Part shown: one piece after another, positions 28,475 to 36,790 of the stretch | Layout: each line of letters begins with the position of its first letter | Numbering within the stretch: the first letter of the stretch is position 1 | Notes under the pieces: model-generated | Seen by the model: only the letters and a program-made list of their open reading frames with translations | Databases searched by the model: none | Told to the model about the DNA's origin: nothing | Origin: Polynucleobacter sp. CS-Odin-A6 | Lineage (GTDB): Bacteria; Pseudomonadota; Gammaproteobacteria; Burkholderiales; Burkholderiaceae | DNA length: 64,000 nt | Assembly (NCBI RefSeq): GCF_018882095.1 | Contig: NZ_JACVPD010000001.1 | Span: 744,001 to 808,000 of the forward strand | Direction: 5' to 3' | Made by a program: the position numbers and the translations under genes

Positions 28475-29710
28475 TTAAGCCTTATGGCCTAGCTCTGCGC
28501 AACTCCGCATATTCTTCTCGGTAGTCGGTTCGATAGTCAGAATATTAAAGACGTCGTACTTGTCTTTCATATTCTTTGATTTGGACTCAACAATAATGAC
28601 CGTTTGAACAGCTTGATGGTCACACTTACGGTAATACTCGGGGCCTTTGTAAAAGTCGAACTTCATATTCTCTAATGCATTGACCACCTTCATTGTGTCG
28701 GTAGATTTGGCAGTCTTAACGGCGGTAAGAACTGTTTTCACGCCGGCATAACCTAAGGCACCATAGTCAGATGGGACTGAACCGTTATACATTTTGCGGA
28801 AAGCATCATTAAATGCTTTTGCTGTGGGGATGCGATCTTCAAGGCCCCAATAGTAGGAAGTGCCACCGAGGATTCCTTCGAATGCTTCTGGTCCACCAGC
28901 TAAGCGTGCTGTGTAAAGGAGAACTGGAGTCACAATCTTCATACTGGACTTTAAGCCAAAGTCCGTACATTGTTTAGCGGCGTTTACCAGGTCGCGACCA
29001 AAATTACAGAGCACTAAGATGTCAGGATTTAAGGCTTTAATCCGTGGCAAGAATGCAGAGTAGTCCGAGGTGCCGAGTGGATGACGGATATCTGCTAATG
29101 TCGTTGCACCCATTTCTTTGCCGGCACGCTCAAATGCACGTACCATCTCGTGACCATAGGCATAGTCTGCAGTTAAAAAGACAATCCTCTTACCAAAGCG
29201 GGGGATGGAGTAGCGGGCAACTGCTCCAGCTGTCATGGTTGGATTGAGCGCTTCGTGGAATGTGTACACACTCCAATCCTTCGCTTCATTAATTGCATCA
29301 GACTGACTAATCGAATTGAAGAGAACCTTACGTTCCTTACAAACGGCATTAATAGACAGTTGAGTTGCAGCGGAAAGTGAACCCACTACATAATTGACTT
29401 TATCTTTTTCAATCAATTCAAGGGTTCTGGTTGCAGCTTCACCTGGATTCAGTTTGTCATCACGCACTAAGAGCTCTGCTTTGCGACCATTGAAGCCACC
29501 GGCGTCGTTGAATTCTTTGATGGCCAACTCAGCTGCTTTTACTTGATCCTGCGCTTCTGCAGAGAAGGGGCCTGTTAATGGTGTCGGAAAGCCAATCTTA
29601 ATCGTCTCAGCTTGGGCACTTGCTACATTCATCCAAAGCGGGGTGCTTGCTGCTGCAGCTCCACCAATCAACATCTTTCTTCTCGTTTGATTCGTTACTT
29701 TTTGTTTCAT
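28475..29710 (-). CDS. Periplasmic amino-acid/amide-type binding protein (LivK-like)
   Basis: A 411-residue substrate-binding protein of the HAAT (Peripla_BP_6) family. The start at 29710 (MKQKVTNQTRRK) gives a signal with a twin-arginine-like RRKMLIGG motif and cleavage after the ASAQA region. The mature protein begins TIKIGFPTPLTGPFS and has the conserved LVRDDKLNPGEAATR segment. Relatives bind branched-chain amino acids, amides, benzoate-type or other aromatics. The ligand is not read from the sequence. It heads the transporter operon, and the monooxygenase gene lies about 100 bp upstream in the same orientation. Confidence 0.88.
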   Translation of the reverse strand: MKQKVTNQTRRKMLIGGAAAASTPLWMNVASAQAETIKIGFPTPLTGPFSAEAQDQVKAAELAIKEFNDAGGFNGRKAELLVRDDKLNPGEAATRTLELIEKDKVNYVVGSLSAATQLSINAVCKERKVLFNSISQSDAINEAKDWSVYTFHEALNPTMTAGAVARYSIPRFGKRIVFLTADYAYGHEMVRAFERAGKEMGATTLADIRHPLGTSDYSAFLPRIKALNPDILVLCNFGRDLVNAAKQCTDFGLKSSMKIVTPVLLYTARLAGGPEAFEGILGGTSYYWGLEDRIPTAKAFNDAFRKMYNGSVPSDYGALGYAGVKTVLTAVKTAKSTDTMKVVNALENMKFDFYKGPEYYRKCDHQAVQTVIIVESKSKNMKDKYDVFNILTIEPTTEKNMRSCAELGHKA

Positions 29711-29814
29711 GGCTGTCTCCTCCATTTAAAACAGTTTATTAATAAAATACCGTGTTATTTCGTCAATCTTAGCTGAATGTTTCTGGTGATACTGAACTCT
29801 ACATCTGGGCTTCA

Positions 29815-31053
29815 TTAATACGACTCTGGAACTGCTTTTCCTGCTGCCAATAAGCTGCTGATATCTACAGCAGTTTCTGCCATTACGGTATCTGCATTTC
29901 TGCGCAAACTATTGCCATCCCTTGTGCCTTTACTACCTTGCGATTGCATATAACGTCCTAAATATTGGGCTCTGGCAACGACCTGCTGCCCCAGTGTAAG
30001 CCGTTCTTGACTATAGGCTTCTAGAGCAGCAGGGGTTGCACCTAATTGAGCTATGTGATGCGCAATAGCCATAGCTTCATCTCCGGCTTTAGTAACGCCC
30101 ATACCGACGTGCGGCCGACCAACAAAGGCTGCATCACCCATTAAAGCAATTCTGCCAAAGACAATTTGTTCTGACCGCACATCATAAATAGTCTGCAAGA
30201 ATGGGGATGCTGTCTTCTCTAGAATTTCTGCATATTGAGGTGCCAGAATTTGATGAGCGACTTTCCGCATTTCCGCGATGTGTTTCCATGACACTTTCAG
30301 CGGAGGAATGCCAGTCGGATAATAGTGACCATCCGCATCCGTTAAGAGTTTGATGAGCTCCTCATGTTCAGATGCAGGGCGGTACCAAACAAAGTTGTAG
30401 CGGCGCTTTCCTGGTCTAGTATCGTTACCAGACCCTGCAACTGGGTAACCTAGCATCTGTTCGCCATTCGGCAGGCAGAATCCAAAATAATTAAAGAGCG
30501 TTTCTAGGGTGTAATTGGATAAATGACTCTCATCACAAACACCACGCCACGCAATGTATCCAGCGTACTCCGGCTGAATCTGTGGCGCCACTTGGGCTCG
30601 TACTACAGAGCGTATGCCATCGGATGCTATCAACAGTTCAGCTTGATAAGAGCTTCCGTCTTCACACTTAACCTGAACGCTATGAGCATCTTGAGTAACG
30701 GTCTTTACATTCTTACCCTGCAAATAACGCTCGCTCGGAAAATGCTCTTTGAGAAGGTGGTACAGCCTGCTCCACGAGGTTAAGGTTTGTGAGAGTGGCA
30801 TTTCACCTAAGCTTTCACCATCAACGCCGAGAGTGATGCGTTTAGATACACAAACCCCGAGGCTGTCATCAACGGTAATACCAGCTGCACGCAAGGCATC
30901 CGCAAGGGCATCATGAGTCACTATCCCAGCACCGCGGCCATCTAGTGAGCCCAGCGTCTTTTCTAGTAGAGTGACGTCGTGTCCTTGGCGCAACAATATA
31001 TTGGCTGCAAATAAGCCTCCAAGTGATCCGCCGACGACGATGATTTTAGCCAT
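29815..31053 (-). CDS. FAD-dependent monooxygenase, 2,6-dihydroxypyridine hydroxylase-like
   Basis: A 412-residue class A flavoprotein hydroxylase. The FAD-binding N-terminus (VVGGSLGGLFAANIL) and the second FAD motif (GDAAFVGRPHVGMG) are clear. RGAGIVTHDAL, GYIAWRGV and the LGYPVAG segment resemble the 2,6-dihydroxypyridine 3-hydroxylase of nicotine degraders more than p-hydroxybenzoate hydroxylase or HpxO. Such enzymes add a hydroxyl to an activated hydroxypyridine ring with NADH and O2. The similarity is from memory of motifs, so the exact substrate is open. The VOC gene ends 6 bp upstream and the molybdenum hydroxylase operon is divergent from this set. Confidence 0.8.
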   Translation of the reverse strand: MAKIIVVGGSLGGLFAANILLRQGHDVTLLEKTLGSLDGRGAGIVTHDALADALRAAGITVDDSLGVCVSKRITLGVDGESLGEMPLSQTLTSWSRLYHLLKEHFPSERYLQGKNVKTVTQDAHSVQVKCEDGSSYQAELLIASDGIRSVVRAQVAPQIQPEYAGYIAWRGVCDESHLSNYTLETLFNYFGFCLPNGEQMLGYPVAGSGNDTRPGKRRYNFVWYRPASEHEELIKLLTDADGHYYPTGIPPLKVSWKHIAEMRKVAHQILAPQYAEILEKTASPFLQTIYDVRSEQIVFGRIALMGDAAFVGRPHVGMGVTKAGDEAMAIAHHIAQLGATPAALEAYSQERLTLGQQVVARAQYLGRYMQSQGSKGTRDGNSLRRNADTVMAETAVDISSLLAAGKAVPESY

Positions 31054-31059
31054 CGTTAT

Positions 31060-31518
31060 TTATGCAGCCTTAGCATCTAGCGCTTCTTTTTCTTCAGCAG
31101 GGTAATTTAGCTCAATCACGATCCCATTAGGATCATCTACAAAGATTTGATGTAATTTGATCGCGGGTACAGTGCGCTGTCTACAAGGCACACCTAACTT
31201 TTCCAGTAGAGCAATTTTGGCTTCCAAGCCTTTAGCAAAGAAGGCAATGTGATCAACTCCTCCGGAGCCATAGAGTGAGGCGGGATCCCGTTCACCAAGG
31301 TATTGTTTGAGGCCATTAGGATCATTCTTATCAATCGCAATTAAATGCAAGACTGCGTTGGCCCAATCGCTGTCATCGCCGTTATATAGCCAGACTCCGG
31401 GGAAGGGAAAGTCAGGGCGGGGACCAACGGTCAGACCGAATATTTCGGTATAGAACTTAGTGGTTTTTTCAATCTCTAAACTGCGGATAGAGAAATGATT
31501 TAGGCTTAGGTTCGTCAT
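31060..31518 (-). CDS. VOC (glyoxalase/dioxygenase superfamily) protein
   Basis: A 152-residue single-module vicinal oxygen chelate protein. Metal ligand candidates are H8 (LNHFSIRS), the His of GGVDHIAFF and the Glu of GIVIELNYP. GPRPDFPFPGVWLY is common in the glyoxalase-like group found with aromatic-degradation genes. It could be a dioxygenase, isomerase or glyoxalase; no activity can be chosen. It is 1 bp downstream of the TetR gene and 6 bp upstream of the FAD monooxygenase gene, so all three are one transcription unit. Confidence 0.85.
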   Translation of the reverse strand: MTNLSLNHFSIRSLEIEKTTKFYTEIFGLTVGPRPDFPFPGVWLYNGDDSDWANAVLHLIAIDKNDPNGLKQYLGERDPASLYGSGGVDHIAFFAKGLEAKIALLEKLGVPCRQRTVPAIKLHQIFVDDPNGIVIELNYPAEEKEALDAKAA

Positions 31519-31519
31519 A

Positions 31520-32224
31520 TTATTGTTTACCAGTAGTAAATAAAGTATTTGCTGAAATCAGGTAGGAGCGAATCCGATCCTGAATAATTTCTTGCTCAGT
31601 ATTGGGATTGCCAGAGTCATAAATAGCCTGACCATAGATCCAGCGGCGCATTCCGATATAAAAAATACCACCATGCAGGCCCATTAAAAACTCTAACTCA
31701 CGCTGAGAAGGTTTGCTGCGTGAGCTGCGACCACAATATTTACGGGTTTCACGAATGAGGCGAGGCAATAAACGATCACGTAACAACTGGAAGAATCGGT
31801 CGCTAATGGAATGATCGCTCAGGCCAGAGAAAATCAGAATGCGCACAAAGTCATAGGTGAGAACCGTATTCGAATAGTCGACATAAAAAGCATTGAGCTT
31901 TTCTTCGGGAGATAAATCTTTATCGTCAAGAAGATCTTCCCATTCAGGCTTCCAACGTGACTCAAACACATTTTCATAGACTGCCTTGATTAAAGCGTCT
32001 TTAGTAGGGAAGTAGTGATAAAGCAGGGTATGCGTGACACCCAGACCCTTTGTAAGATTTCTGAGTTGCCCATCAATCCCATGCTTAGCGAAATACTGAA
32101 TCGCACGATCTAGTATTTGACGCTTGCGATCTGTTGTACTCATTCGACGACGAGTAGGCGACGCAATTACAGCCACATCTGTCACGGCATTATTTATAAA
32201 GGCGGGGTCTTGAGAAAAACTCAT
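31520..32224 (-). CDS. TetR family transcriptional regulator
   Basis: A 234-residue regulator with an N-terminal extension before the DNA-binding domain. The helix-turn-helix lies around residues 35-80 (LDRAIQYFAKHGIDG, then LTKGLGVTHTLLYHYFPTK), typical TetR sequence. The C-terminal domain is the ligand-sensing part and is not assigned. It is the first gene of the minus-strand monooxygenase unit and is divergent from the coxG-type operon 111 bp away, so it is the natural candidate repressor of both. Two dyad elements lie in the gap. Confidence 0.88.
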   Translation of the reverse strand: MSFSQDPAFINNAVTDVAVIASPTRRRMSTTDRKRQILDRAIQYFAKHGIDGQLRNLTKGLGVTHTLLYHYFPTKDALIKAVYENVFESRWKPEWEDLLDDKDLSPEEKLNAFYVDYSNTVLTYDFVRILIFSGLSDHSISDRFFQLLRDRLLPRLIRETRKYCGRSSRSKPSQRELEFLMGLHGGIFYIGMRRWIYGQAIYDSGNPNTEQEIIQDRIRSYLISANTLFTTGKQ

Positions 32225-32245
32225 ATTCTTCAGGGTTTATCCGAA

Positions 32246-32293
32246 TTTGGCCTTATTGACCAAAAGTTAAATAATGGTACATTGTTGAACAAT
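32246..32293. promoter_or_regulatory. Putative TetR operator dyads between the divergent operons
   Basis: Two inverted repeats lie in the 111-bp gap between the TetR gene and coxG. TTTGG and CCAAA (32246-32250 and 32260-32264) have a 9-bp spacer. ATTGTT-G-AACAAT (32281-32293) is a perfect 13-bp dyad. The second has the compact form common for TetR operators. Either could control both directions. This is inference from position and symmetry only. Confidence 0.4.
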
Positions 32294-32335
32294 TGATAGT
32301 TAAGACTCTATTCGTATAAACCCCAAGGAGATGCA

Positions 32336-32803
32336 ATGGAACTAAATGGCGAGCAGTTGATTGCCGCTCCAATCCCTGATGTATGGAAGGGTTTGAATGA
32401 TATTGATGTCCTCGCCAAGTCTATTCCAGGATGCGAAGAAATTAGCCGCGTCTCCCCGGAGGAGATTCACGCCAAAGTCATGTTTAAGATCGGTCCCGTC
32501 AGGGCCAGATTTGCAGGAAAACTATTCTTGAGTGATGTCATCCCAGATCACTCCTGTTCAATGGCATTTGAGGGTTCAGGTGGCGCGGCGGGATTTGCAA
32601 AAGGCCGCTCAAGAGTTGAATTAAAGGCTGCTGAAGGTGGAACTTTGGTTTCGTATACAACCGAAGCTTCCATTGGAGGTAAGTTGGGGCAAATTGGTGG
32701 GCGTTTAATTAGCGCTTCTGCTAAAAAGATTGCAGATGATTTTTTTCAGCGATTTGCAAAAGAATTAGGTGGTGAAGCAACACCTTTGGAGTCAGACGCA
32801 TAG
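32336..32803 (+). CDS. CoxG-like SRPBCC protein (carbon monoxide dehydrogenase subunit G family)
   Basis: A 155-residue SRPBCC-fold protein of the CoxG family. The N-terminal LNGEQLIAAPIPDVWKGLND and the IPGCEEI segment are hallmarks. CoxG-type proteins are accessory to molybdenum hydroxylases, helping membrane attachment or assembly. The start has a strong AAGGAG site. It is the first gene of a plus-strand operon continuing with FAD, iron-sulfur and molybdenum subunits. The presence of this helper argues for an active, assembled hydroxylase. Confidence 0.87.
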   Translation: MELNGEQLIAAPIPDVWKGLNDIDVLAKSIPGCEEISRVSPEEIHAKVMFKIGPVRARFAGKLFLSDVIPDHSCSMAFEGSGGAAGFAKGRSRVELKAAEGGTLVSYTTEASIGGKLGQIGGRLISASAKKIADDFFQRFAKELGGEATPLESDA

Positions 32804-32852
32804 GCTGAATAAAGTCTGGCGAGATTAATTTAAAAGTAGTGGAGGAGGCTCA

Positions 32853-33707
32853 ATGAAATCAGCAGCATTTGATTATGCAAAACCGCAGGTCCTCAGTGAA
32901 GCGCTTGCTTTGCTCACTGAGGCTGGCGAAGATGCGCAATTGATCGCAGGCGGCCAGACGCTGTTGGCCACGCTTAATCTTCGCCTTTCTGAGCCTAGTA
33001 TGCTGATTGACATTACTAACTTAGATGAGCTCAAGGGCATTGCCGTTATCGGCGAACAATTGCGGATCGGAGCCTTAGTCACCCATACGGAGATTGAAGA
33101 CTCCAAATTGATTGCACAACATGCACCGCTTCTGAAGGCTGCAGCACCCCATATCGCCCACAGAGCTATTCGAAATCTCGGTACCTGGGGCGGTTCATTA
33201 GCTTATGGTGACCCAGCTGCTGAGTGGCCTGCGTGTAGCTTAACTCTGAATGCAACCATGTTGATTGCAGGACCAGATGGTGAGCGCCGCATTTCAGCAG
33301 AAGATTTTTTTATTGATCTCTACACCACCTCACTAGAGCCTAACGAAATCCTAGTCGCTACAGAAATACCGATCGCCAATCACAATCAAGTCTTTTATTT
33401 CCATGAATTAGCACGTCGTCATGGAGATTACGCTGTTGCCGGAGTGGCAATGGTTGCTCAAAAGCAAGGAAGCATATTGAGCAATTGTGTTTTTACTTTC
33501 TTTTCAGTTGGCGCCACGCCCATGATGGCCCTCAAGGCGCAGGCATTGGTCGACGGTAAGCCGCTGACCGATGAAGTGATTGCCAGTGCAGTAGCTGCTG
33601 CAAGAGAAGAGCTTGAAGTCATTGCAGACATTACTAACAGCGTAGAAACTAAACAGCATCTCATTGGTGTTTTGTTAGAGCGTGGCTTAAAGCATTTAAT
33701 TGTTTAA
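32853..33707 (+). CDS. Molybdenum hydroxylase FAD-binding subunit (CoxM-type)
   Basis: A 284-residue FAD-binding subunit of the xanthine dehydrogenase family. AGGQTLLATLNLRL is the first FAD motif (equivalent to AGGxSLxxxxxxR). RNLGTWGGSLAYGDPAAEWPA contains the second, with TWGGS replacing the usual T(I/L)GG(S/N). It transfers electrons from the iron-sulfur subunit to an acceptor. Gene order FAD, 2Fe-2S, Mo is the cox (M-S-L) order. It starts 49 bp after coxG, with a GGAGGAGG-type site. Confidence 0.88.
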   Translation: MKSAAFDYAKPQVLSEALALLTEAGEDAQLIAGGQTLLATLNLRLSEPSMLIDITNLDELKGIAVIGEQLRIGALVTHTEIEDSKLIAQHAPLLKAAAPHIAHRAIRNLGTWGGSLAYGDPAAEWPACSLTLNATMLIAGPDGERRISAEDFFIDLYTTSLEPNEILVATEIPIANHNQVFYFHELARRHGDYAVAGVAMVAQKQGSILSNCVFTFFSVGATPMMALKAQALVDGKPLTDEVIASAVAAAREELEVIADITNSVETKQHLIGVLLERGLKHLIV

Positions 33708-33761
33708 TAGATCAATCAACAGATCAATTCATTAAAAGAAAAATCGAGTTCGGAGAGTGCA

Positions 33762-34271
33762 ATGAGCTTAAAGAAAAAAATTACGATGACCGTAAACGGT
33801 TTGCTAGTGAATGCAGAGATAGAGCCGCGTCGCCATTTAGTAGACTTTTTACGAGAAGACCTTCATTTGAAAGGCCCGCATTTAGGTTGTGAGCAGGGTG
33901 CTTGCGGTGCTTGCACTGTCAAAGTTGATGGCCAAATTATTCGGGGCTGTTTGTACTTAGCTGTTCAAGCCGATGGACGTGTAGTGGAAACGATTGAAGG
34001 TTTAACCAAAAGTGGTGCATTGGGAGATTTGCAAGAGTCCTTTATGCGCCATAACGCAATGCAGTGCGGCTTTTGTTCCTCTGGGATGCTGCTTGCCGCT
34101 GCTGAATTAATTGAAAAACAGCCTAAAGCAACTCGCAAAGAAGTGCGCGAATGGATTTCCGGGAATTATTGTCGCTGCACGGGCTATCACTCTATCGTGG
34201 ACGCCATTATGTCCGTGCTGGAAGCTCGCGCCAAAGGGGAAAAAATTAAACCTGTGATTGCTCACGCTTAA
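33762..34271 (+). CDS. Molybdenum hydroxylase 2Fe-2S subunit (CoxS-type)
   Basis: A 169-residue iron-sulfur subunit with two [2Fe-2S] clusters. The plant-type N-terminal cluster is held by C43, C48, C51 and C63. The C-terminal helical cluster is held by C102, C105, C137 and C139 (QCGFC and CRC). All eight ligands are present. It passes electrons from the molybdenum site to FAD. The gene lies 17 bp upstream of the large subunit gene. Confidence 0.93.
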   Translation: MSLKKKITMTVNGLLVNAEIEPRRHLVDFLREDLHLKGPHLGCEQGACGACTVKVDGQIIRGCLYLAVQADGRVVETIEGLTKSGALGDLQESFMRHNAMQCGFCSSGMLLAAAELIEKQPKATRKEVREWISGNYCRCTGYHSIVDAIMSVLEARAKGEKIKPVIAHA

Positions 34272-34288
34272 GACTGAGGAAGCTGATT

Positions 34289-36685
34289 ATGAATAAGCCA
34301 GTAGATCTCAAAGGATTAGTTCTTGATCCAGTAACCAATGATCAACGCTATATTGGTAGTAGCGAGCCTCGTCACCAAGCCCGTCGACTGTTAGAAGGTC
34401 AGGGTACTTACGTTGACGATATTCAACTCCCCAGAATGGGTCATGTTGTGTATTGGCGCTCGCCACTAGCCCATATGAAAATTGGCAAAATTCATACTCA
34501 GCAAGCTAGCAAAATGCCGGGTGTATTAGCGATCGTAGATGGCGTCAAAATGGCCGAGCTGTGCAAGCCATGGGTGGCTACCTTAGGTCATTTAGCTGGC
34601 ATGAAATCCGCCCCTCAATATGCCTTAGCGATTGATCGTGCCTGTTGGCAAGGAGAACCAGTAGTAGCGGTTGTTGCGGAAACACGCGCTCAAGCAGAAG
34701 ATGCTTTGCAGTTTATTGAGGTTGAGTGGGAAGAATTACCCGCAGTCGTGTCTATGGAAACCGCCTTAGATGCAGACACGCCAGTGATTCATCCAGAGCT
34801 AGGTGACAACTTATGTTTCACTCGCAGCTTAGACGTTGGTCAGGTAGACGAGGTATTTGCAAGCGCAGACGTGGTTGCGGAAGCTACCTTCGCATTTGGT
34901 CGACATACGGGTGTCACCTTAGAGCCTCGCTGCCAAATTGCCGACTTCAACCCAGGCGATCGTCGTCTGACGGTATATCACTCGCAGCAAGCGCCACACA
35001 TGATGCAAGATTTGTATTGCCGCCAATTTGGTCTATCTGAATCGGATGTGCATGTGATCTGTAAAGACGTGGGTGGATCGTTCGGTATTAAGGTACATGC
35101 CTATCCCGATGACTTTGCTACCGTTGGTTTAGCGATGATGCTCGAGCGACCAGTCAAATTTGTTGCGGATCGATTGGAATCTTTTACAAGTGATATTCAT
35201 GCACGTGAACATCGTATTAAGGGACGCATTGCGGCTAATAAAGAGGGCGATATTCTGGCGTTTGAGATTGACGATCTCACGGCTATTGGCCCTTATTCGA
35301 TGTTCCCCAGAACCAGCGCGATTGAGGGTAACCAGGTAGTCAATTTAGTTGGTGGTCCTTATAAACATCAACATTACAGAGCCAAACTCAATGTGGTGTT
35401 TCAGAATAAAACGCCTACTTGCCAGTATCGTGGTGTGGGGCACCCGATTGCTTGTGCCGTCACTGAGGGCTTGGTAGATTTAGCAGCTCGCAAGTTAGGG
35501 ATGGATCCCTTGGAGTTTCGTAAACGCAATGTGATTCCCGATGATGCCTATCCTTGCTCTGGCATTTCTGGAATTAAGTTAGAAGTGTTGTCGCACGAGC
35601 AATGCTTACGAACCATTGAAAAAATGATGGATTACAAAGCCTTGCTTCAGGAGCAGTCAGAGTTACGCAAACAAGGCATCTATCGCGGCATTGGTTTCGC
35701 AACCTTAATTGAGTTAACGAATCCTAGTCCAGCTTTCTATGGTGTGGGCGGTGCACGCATTGCCTCTCAGGATGGCGCTTCTGCGCGTTTAGATCCTAGC
35801 GGAGTGGTCTCGATCTTGATTGGTGTTGGCGAACAAGGTCAGGGTACCGAAGGCATCTATGCGCAAATTGCTGCTGATGCAGTAGGCCTCTCGATTAAAG
35901 ATGTTCGTATCATTACCGGCGATACCGACGTTACGCCTTACGGTGGAGGTACCTGGGCCTCGCGTGGTGCTGGAGTAGGTGGTGAGGCCGTGCTGCTCGC
36001 TTGCCAAGCACTGCAAGAAAATATCCTGAAACTGGCCGGAGCAATTCTGAGTAGGCCTCCCGAGGAGTTAACGGTGCGCCGTGGCGCGGTGTTGGATAAG
36101 GCGAGCGGAGAATCCCTTTTACCTTTTAGTGAAATTGGCCGGATTGGTTACTTCCGTACGGATACTTTACCGGTAGGATTCTCTGCCGATCTGATGGTGA
36201 CTCGTCACTACACCCAAAAAGACTATCCCTTTATCTTCACCAATGGTGTTCAGGCTTCGTATGTTGAAGTCGACCCCGATACTGGTTTCGTGAAGCTCTT
36301 AAAACATTGGGCGGTTGAGGATTGCGGTCGAGTCTTAAATCCGATGTTGGTGGATGAGCAGGTCCGCGGCGCCATTGTTCAGGGTATTGGCGGAGTCCTT
36401 TTCGAAGAGTGCCTCTATGACGAGAGTGGTTTACTGCGTAATGGCAGTATGGCTGACTATTTAGTACCGATGGCCAACGAGATGCCAGATATTGAAGTCG
36501 CTCACGTAGAGACCCCAACCCAGTCATCGAAATTGGGTGCAAAAGGGGCAGGTGAGGCGGGTACAGCTGGAGCTCCTGGAGCCGTCCAGAATGCCATCAA
36601 CGATGCTCTCGCGCCGTTGAATGCAGCAGTATTTGATCAGCCGATTACTTGTGAAAAGATACTGAAGGCGCTTGGGAAGATCTAA
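34289..36685 (+). CDS. Molybdenum hydroxylase large subunit (CoxL-like, not a true CO dehydrogenase)
   Basis: A 798-residue molybdopterin subunit of the xanthine dehydrogenase family. GGSFGIKVHAYPDD and QAPHMMQDL are cofactor-site segments. E756 in GAKGAGEAGTAGAP is the general-base glutamate shared by the family. The loop that in true CO dehydrogenases carries the AYxCSFR motif here reads CQYRGVGH (C378-H385), close to the form-II AYRGAGR type, so CO oxidation is unlikely. The substrate is probably an N-heterocycle or aldehyde, hydroxylated with water as oxygen source. Its neighbours, a dihydroxypyridine-hydroxylase-like enzyme and an ABC importer, point to a heteroaromatic. The cofactor could be Mo or W; family precedent favours Mo. 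Confidence 0.88.
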   Translation: MNKPVDLKGLVLDPVTNDQRYIGSSEPRHQARRLLEGQGTYVDDIQLPRMGHVVYWRSPLAHMKIGKIHTQQASKMPGVLAIVDGVKMAELCKPWVATLGHLAGMKSAPQYALAIDRACWQGEPVVAVVAETRAQAEDALQFIEVEWEELPAVVSMETALDADTPVIHPELGDNLCFTRSLDVGQVDEVFASADVVAEATFAFGRHTGVTLEPRCQIADFNPGDRRLTVYHSQQAPHMMQDLYCRQFGLSESDVHVICKDVGGSFGIKVHAYPDDFATVGLAMMLERPVKFVADRLESFTSDIHAREHRIKGRIAANKEGDILAFEIDDLTAIGPYSMFPRTSAIEGNQVVNLVGGPYKHQHYRAKLNVVFQNKTPTCQYRGVGHPIACAVTEGLVDLAARKLGMDPLEFRKRNVIPDDAYPCSGISGIKLEVLSHEQCLRTIEKMMDYKALLQEQSELRKQGIYRGIGFATLIELTNPSPAFYGVGGARIASQDGASARLDPSGVVSILIGVGEQGQGTEGIYAQIAADAVGLSIKDVRIITGDTDVTPYGGGTWASRGAGVGGEAVLLACQALQENILKLAGAILSRPPEELTVRRGAVLDKASGESLLPFSEIGRIGYFRTDTLPVGFSADLMVTRHYTQKDYPFIFTNGVQASYVEVDPDTGFVKLLKHWAVEDCGRVLNPMLVDEQVRGAIVQGIGGVLFEECLYDESGLLRNGSMADYLVPMANEMPDIEVAHVETPTQSSKLGAKGAGEAGTAGAPGAVQNAINDALAPLNAAVFDQPITCEKILKALGKI

Positions 36686-36734
36686 TCCAGGTTCTATCTG
36701 CATCCTGTAACATCGAACTTTAATCGCCTATAAA

Positions 36735-36748
36735 TCCCCTGCAGGGGA
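36735..36748. repeat. Perfect 14-bp palindrome between coxL-like gene and bdhA
   Basis: TCCCCTGCAGGGGA is a perfect palindrome without a loop, about 50 bp downstream of the large-subunit stop and 42 bp before bdhA. It has no T-tract, so it is not a standard terminator. A dimeric regulator site is possible. No further evidence is visible. Confidence 0.35.
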
Positions 36749-36790
36749 CTAAGGCTTAACTTGATTTAGCAATTAAGAGCGAATAAGAAC

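Noticed and set aside
32293-32320. TTGATA-N16-TATAAA promoter for coxG
   Set aside because: The predicted start would fall inside the ribosome site of coxG, leaving no usable leader.
32336-36685. Aerobic CO dehydrogenase (coxMSL) operon
   Set aside because: Gene order fits, but the large subunit lacks the AYxCSFR copper-site loop, so CO oxidation is not supported.
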